NCBI RefSeq assembly: GCF_000718305.1
Contig: NZ_JOFQ01000012.1
Span: forward strand, 62,001 to 126,000
Direction of reading: 5' to 3'
Origin: Streptomyces niger
GTDB lineage: Bacteria; Actinomycetota; Actinomycetes; Streptomycetales; Streptomycetaceae
DNA length: 64,000 nucleotides
Shown here piece after piece: positions 60,855-64,000 of the stretch (positions within the stretch are counted from its first letter, which is position 1; the number at the start of each line of letters is the position of its first letter). Under the pieces are notes generated by a model that ran no database searches, was not told the DNA's origin, and saw only the letters and a program-made list of their open reading frames with translations. The translations under genes and the position numbers were made by a program.

Positions 60855-61940
60855 TCAGTACGGCCGGGCCCGCTCCTTGAACTCCTTCGCGGGCCGGTCC
60901 GAGGACGACTTCGGATAGGAGACCCGGTCCGGATCGCCGTCCGAGGTGTACCGCTTCACCCCACCGTCACGCAGCTCGTCCAACCAGTGCGAGGAACCGA
61001 ATGCGGCGTCCTGCCCGTGCGCGCCGGTCGACCTGATCCGCGGTATGCCGACCGGGTCGAAGGAGGTGGCGTACGGCGAGGGGGCCGGCCCCGCACCCAC
61101 GAGGTAGGCACCGGCGTACGCGTACTTCACGCCGTCCGCCGCGCCCTTCAGATCCAGCTCCGGTGGGTTCGGCTGGACACCGAACGGCAGGGCCAGCGAG
61201 GTGACCTTCGCGCCGGGCACGCTCTTGGTGACGACCTGCTGGCCGGCGGCTATCTGGTGCTGCGCCTGCCCGGCGGAGCCGTCCCGCAGGTTGGCGTGGT
61301 CCAGGGTGTGGTTGCCGACCTCGAAACCGTGACCGTGCAGCCAGCGCAGCGCCTTCTTCGTGCCGGTGGCGGGGAACGCGTCGCCGTTCACGAAGAGGGT
61401 GGCGGTCGGCGTGAAACCCGGATGGCGCCCGGCCACATCACGCAGAATGCCGACCGCGGAGTCCGGCTTCGGCTCGCCGTCCTTGCCGAGCGCGAACTGG
61501 CTGTCGGTGGAGTCGTCGAAGGTGAGGACGACGGGGTGCCGCCCGGCCGGTATGTCGATCTTTCCCGTGCTGTACGCGCCCGCGGTGACCGGGACGTAGT
61601 CCTCTTCGGCCAGCCGCTCCAGCTCCGCGCGGAGCTCCGACGGCTTGCGGTCGTAGGGGCTGGACGGATCCTTGACCATCTGGTGGTACATCAGGACCGG
61701 TACCGCGCCGAGCTCATTGGCGTGCACCGAGGCGGGGGACTTCGAATGCGAGGGGTGTTCGGGCCGTGCCGAGGGGGCATCCTGCCGACCACCGGTGGTT
61801 TTCGGAGCCGGGTGTTCCGGCGGTGGCGCGCCACCACGGGACCCGGCACAGGAGACGGCTGAAGCGGCCAGCGTCAGCAGGGAGAGGACGACGAGGCCGG
61901 GTCGGCGGAGGGGGACGGGACGACGGCTACGGAGATGCAC
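60855..61940 (-). CDS. polysaccharide deacetylase-family lipoprotein
   Basis: The protein has 361 aa. The signal peptide ends with a lipobox (LAASAVSC). The NodB-type domain has VPVLMYHQMVK, the catalytic TFDDSTDSQ, NHTLDHANLRD with the metal His pair, and LPFGVQPN near the end. These enzymes remove N-acetyl groups from peptidoglycan or other surface polysaccharides. A Pro/Ser/His-rich linker (about 35-70) places the domain away from the membrane. The divergent gene at 61968 is also an envelope carbohydrate enzyme. Confidence 0.92.
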   Translation of the reverse strand: MHLRSRRPVPLRRPGLVVLSLLTLAASAVSCAGSRGGAPPPEHPAPKTTGGRQDAPSARPEHPSHSKSPASVHANELGAVPVLMYHQMVKDPSSPYDRKPSELRAELERLAEEDYVPVTAGAYSTGKIDIPAGRHPVVLTFDDSTDSQFALGKDGEPKPDSAVGILRDVAGRHPGFTPTATLFVNGDAFPATGTKKALRWLHGHGFEVGNHTLDHANLRDGSAGQAQHQIAAGQQVVTKSVPGAKVTSLALPFGVQPNPPELDLKGAADGVKYAYAGAYLVGAGPAPSPYATSFDPVGIPRIRSTGAHGQDAAFGSSHWLDELRDGGVKRYTSDGDPDRVSYPKSSSDRPAKEFKERARPY

Positions 61941-61967
61941 CAGACCTCCTGAAAGGGACGTGTGCCT

Positions 61968-63644
61968 ATGCGGCTCAACTGGAAGAAGCTTTTCCGCAAC
62001 ACCTCGGACAACACTTCCGTGTCCGCTTCATCGACTTCTTCTGCTTCCGCGGATTCCTCCCGTGGCCGCGCCGCGCGCAGACCGCTCGTCATCCTGCTGG
62101 CCGGGGTACTGGCCATGGTCCTGGTCGTCGGCGGCGTGCTCCTCGTACGGCAGCACAGCGGCGTCGACTTTCAGCTGGCCGGCGCGTCCGCCGGCGGCGT
62201 GGTGAACGCCGACGTCGGCAAGCACGGGGTGGAGGTGACGGCGCCGGACGGGGAGTCGCTGCACGGCGCGGAAGTCACCGTGGACGGCAAGCGGATGCCG
62301 GTGCGGTCGACGGGCCGTCACCTGACGGTGGGTCTGAGCGGCCTGCGCGACGGCACGCACGAGCTGAAGGTGGCCTCCGAAGGATCCATGTTCGGCGGCT
62401 CCGAACTCACCCGCCGGCTGACGGTCGACACCACACCGCCGAAACTCACGGTCGCCGACACCGAGGGCCGCAGCCTGCGCGGCCCGGTCACGGTCAAGGG
62501 CCGAGCGCAGGACGCCACCGAGGTGACCGTCGCGGGCCGGAAGGCGCACGTGGCGAAGGACGGCACGTTCACCGTGACCCTTCCGCGGCCGCCGGCCGAG
62601 GCCACGGCCGTGGCCACCGACGAGGCCGGGAACACCGCGCGGGCGGACGCGGTGATCACCGTCCGCCGGCCCGAGCTGCGCGCGGTGCACGTCAGCGGCC
62701 AGGCCTGGGCCTCCGACCAGCTGCGCAAGCCGGTGCTGAAGCTGCTGAAGGAGCACAAACTGAACGCGGTCCAGCTCGACATCAAGGACGAGCTGGGCGA
62801 GATCGGCTACGACTCCAAGGTGCCGCTGGCCAAGAAGATCGGCGCCGCCAAGGGCTACTACGACGCCAAGAAGGCCATCAAGGAGATCCACGCGGCGGGC
62901 GGCTCGGTCGTCGGCCGCATCGTCGCCTTCCGCGACCCGATCCTGGCCTCCGCCTCCTGGAAGGACGGCCACCGCGACCGCGTCGTCCAAACCCCCGACG
63001 GCGGCCCGTACGGCGGCGGCTCCAAATACGGCTCGCTGTCCTTCACCAACTTCGCCGACAAGGAGGTCCGCCAGTACCACCTCGACCTCGCCACCGAGGC
63101 CGCGAAGCTCGGCTTCGACGACATCCTCTACGACTACATCCGCCGCCCGGACGGCAAGATCAGCACGATGTCCTTCCCCGGCCTCGGCAAGACCTCGCCG
63201 GAGGACTCGATAGCGCACCTGGTCGCGCAGACCCGCACGGTCGCCCGCGAACACGGCGCCTTCCTCGGCGTCTCGGTCTTCGGCGTCGCGGTCACCCGCC
63301 CGAAGGAGATCGCCCAGGACATCGGCAAGCTCGCCGAGCAGACCGACTACATCGCGCCGATGGTCTACCCCTCGCACTGGGCCGCCGGTGAGTACGGCGT
63401 CTCCGACCCCAACTCCCACCCCTACCCCATCACCAAGAAGTCCCTCGCCGACTTCGTGAAGAAGACCCGCCACACCGACGCGCAGATCGTCCCCTGGCTC
63501 CAGGACTTCTCCCTCGGCGTCTCCTACGGCGACGCCGAAGTGGCCGCCCAGATCCGCGCCGCGGCGGACGACGGCATCCACTCCTTCCTCCTCTGGAACC
63601 CGGCGGTCCGCTACCACGGCGGAGCACTGAAACCGATGGAGTGA
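61968..63644 (+). CDS. membrane-anchored putative glycoside hydrolase (DUF4015/GH13-like)
   Basis: The protein has 558 aa. A Ser-rich cytoplasmic start and one helix (PLVILLAGVLAMVLVVGGVLLV) precede two Ig-like beta domains (about 70-230: GVEVTAPDGESLHGAEVTVDG, TPPKLTVADTEGRSLRGPVTVKG). The C-terminal barrel opens RAVHVSGQAWASDQLRKPVLKLLKEHKLNAVQLDIKDELG and includes LGFDDILYDYIRRPDG and YIAPMVYPSHWAAGEYG. This is the DUF4015 family of putative hydrolases with an alpha-amylase-like barrel. A GTG at 61962 is an alternative start. It acts outside the cell, substrate unknown. Confidence 0.9.
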   Translation: MRLNWKKLFRNTSDNTSVSASSTSSASADSSRGRAARRPLVILLAGVLAMVLVVGGVLLVRQHSGVDFQLAGASAGGVVNADVGKHGVEVTAPDGESLHGAEVTVDGKRMPVRSTGRHLTVGLSGLRDGTHELKVASEGSMFGGSELTRRLTVDTTPPKLTVADTEGRSLRGPVTVKGRAQDATEVTVAGRKAHVAKDGTFTVTLPRPPAEATAVATDEAGNTARADAVITVRRPELRAVHVSGQAWASDQLRKPVLKLLKEHKLNAVQLDIKDELGEIGYDSKVPLAKKIGAAKGYYDAKKAIKEIHAAGGSVVGRIVAFRDPILASASWKDGHRDRVVQTPDGGPYGGGSKYGSLSFTNFADKEVRQYHLDLATEAAKLGFDDILYDYIRRPDGKISTMSFPGLGKTSPEDSIAHLVAQTRTVAREHGAFLGVSVFGVAVTRPKEIAQDIGKLAEQTDYIAPMVYPSHWAAGEYGVSDPNSHPYPITKKSLADFVKKTRHTDAQIVPWLQDFSLGVSYGDAEVAAQIRAAADDGIHSFLLWNPAVRYHGGALKPME

Positions 63645-63683
63645 CCGCGAGGCACTGGAACCGGAGCACCGACCCGCGGGACC

Positions 63684-63721
63684 GGCCCGGGCTCCCCGCG
63701 CACCACGCGGGGGCCCGGGCC
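63684..63721 (+). terminator. hairpin after the DUF4015-type gene
   Basis: A 16-bp GC stem (GGCCCGGGC and CCCCGCG arms with one bulged T) closes on a 5-base loop, 39 bases after the stop. It separates this gene from the riboswitch. Confidence 0.75.
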
Positions 63722-63769
63722 GCTGCACATCCCGGCCCCGGCCCCCGACCTGCCCGTCTTGTCCGCTGT

Positions 63770-63911
63770 TAGGCTGCCGGTGTGTCCCGTGGGGGAAGTC
63801 CGGTGAGAGTCCGGCGCTGACCCGCAACGGTGTGCGCGAGGGCGCGGCACGGTCCCGTGACGGGGGTCGTGCGGGGTGTTCGCGTGAGTCCGATGACCCG
63901 CGGGGTGGCAC
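63770..63911 (+). ncRNA. cobalamin (B12) riboswitch
   Basis: The conserved core GGAAGTCCGGTGAGAGTCCGG-type element begins at 63793 and continues through GCTGACCCGCAACGGT, which is the AdoCbl riboswitch core. The closing part has GTGAGTCCGATGACCCGC (63884-63901), the B12-box side. The controlled gene is beyond 64000 on the plus strand and is not visible; it is likely a B12 synthesis, cobalt transport or B12-independent isoenzyme gene. Boundaries are approximate. Confidence 0.9.
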
Positions 63912-64000
63912 ATTCCCGACTGCTCGCCGCGGACTGCGAGAGGGATGACGCGACGGGGCCCGGTCGGCACCTGGAGCGCGGCCCCCTGTGCGTACGGACG
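63912..64000 (+). other. tail region after the riboswitch, no gene supported
   Basis: These 89 bases would be the expression platform and the 5' leader of the B12-controlled gene. A GTG at about 63986 near a GGAG could be a start, but only a few codons are inside the window, so it is not called as a gene. Confidence 0.3.

Overview
The window is high-GC chromosomal DNA of a Streptomyces-type actinomycete. The evidence is GTG/TTG starts, GTGA and ATGA start/stop overlaps, Streptomyces-typical families (DUF6643, DUF6381, DUF6153, DUF6479, DUF3618, TerD, MEDS/STAS and anti-sigma-like regulators), an F420-dependent enzyme, and SigB-type stress genes. No tRNA, rRNA, IS element, prophage or CRISPR array was seen. 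Two genes run off or toward the edges: a DeoR regulator is cut by the left edge, and a cobalamin riboswitch at the right edge points out of the window.

Layout. 1-14.8 kb: DeoR regulator, a membrane alpha/beta-hydrolase-like protein, a beta-helix/AAA+ fusion, a coupled MEDS-STAS/HATPase regulatory pair, MOSC protein, DUF6643, tandem TerD protein, HpnB-like glycosyltransferase, Asp/Glu racemase, NUDIX hydrolase. 15-24.5 kb (minus strand): a tightly overlapping operon for a divergent complex I-like membrane arm (nuoA, a NuoB/NuoD-like fusion, nuoH, J, K, L, M, N). It lacks every electron-input subunit and is followed by a BlaI-type repressor and a methyltransferase with palindromic operators. 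24.7-30.1 kb: DUF6153/DUF305 Met/His-rich exported proteins, an acyltransferase-like membrane protein, a His-tailed MFS exporter with a divergent ArsR regulator, and a beta carbonic anhydrase. 30.7-33.3 kb: two more BlaI-type repressors, one with an M56 peptidase, around a fragment resembling the C-terminus of Pls/PosA peptide synthetases.

33.4-46.6 kb: APC permease, aldo/keto reductase, a YihY/holin/DUF3618/DUF4235 envelope operon, DUF6381, crcB-DUF190-crcB fluoride export operon, SPFH/NfeD pair, roadblock-like protein, SpoIIE phosphatase, Tat-exported phospholipase C. 46.8-50.4 kb: secondary ctaD-ctaF and an unaccompanied qcrB. 50.5-60.7 kb: a stress-type cluster with DUF6479, a SigB-family sigma factor, an iron-containing redox enzyme/methyltransferase/CDGSH trio, large KatE-type catalase, Vms1/Rv2629-like protein, SDR, F420 oxidoreductase and a STAS-like protein. 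60.8-64 kb: polysaccharide deacetylase lipoprotein, DUF4015-type putative glycoside hydrolase, and the riboswitch.

Themes: respiration (partial complex I, spare cytochrome subunits), partner-switching stress signalling (MEDS-STAS, HATPase, SpoIIE phosphatase, STAS, SigB-like sigma), and three BlaI-type repressors with look-alike palindromes. Several short tandem repeats (6-15 bp units) lie in or beside genes. All family assignments come from reading the translated sequence by eye; no database search was run.
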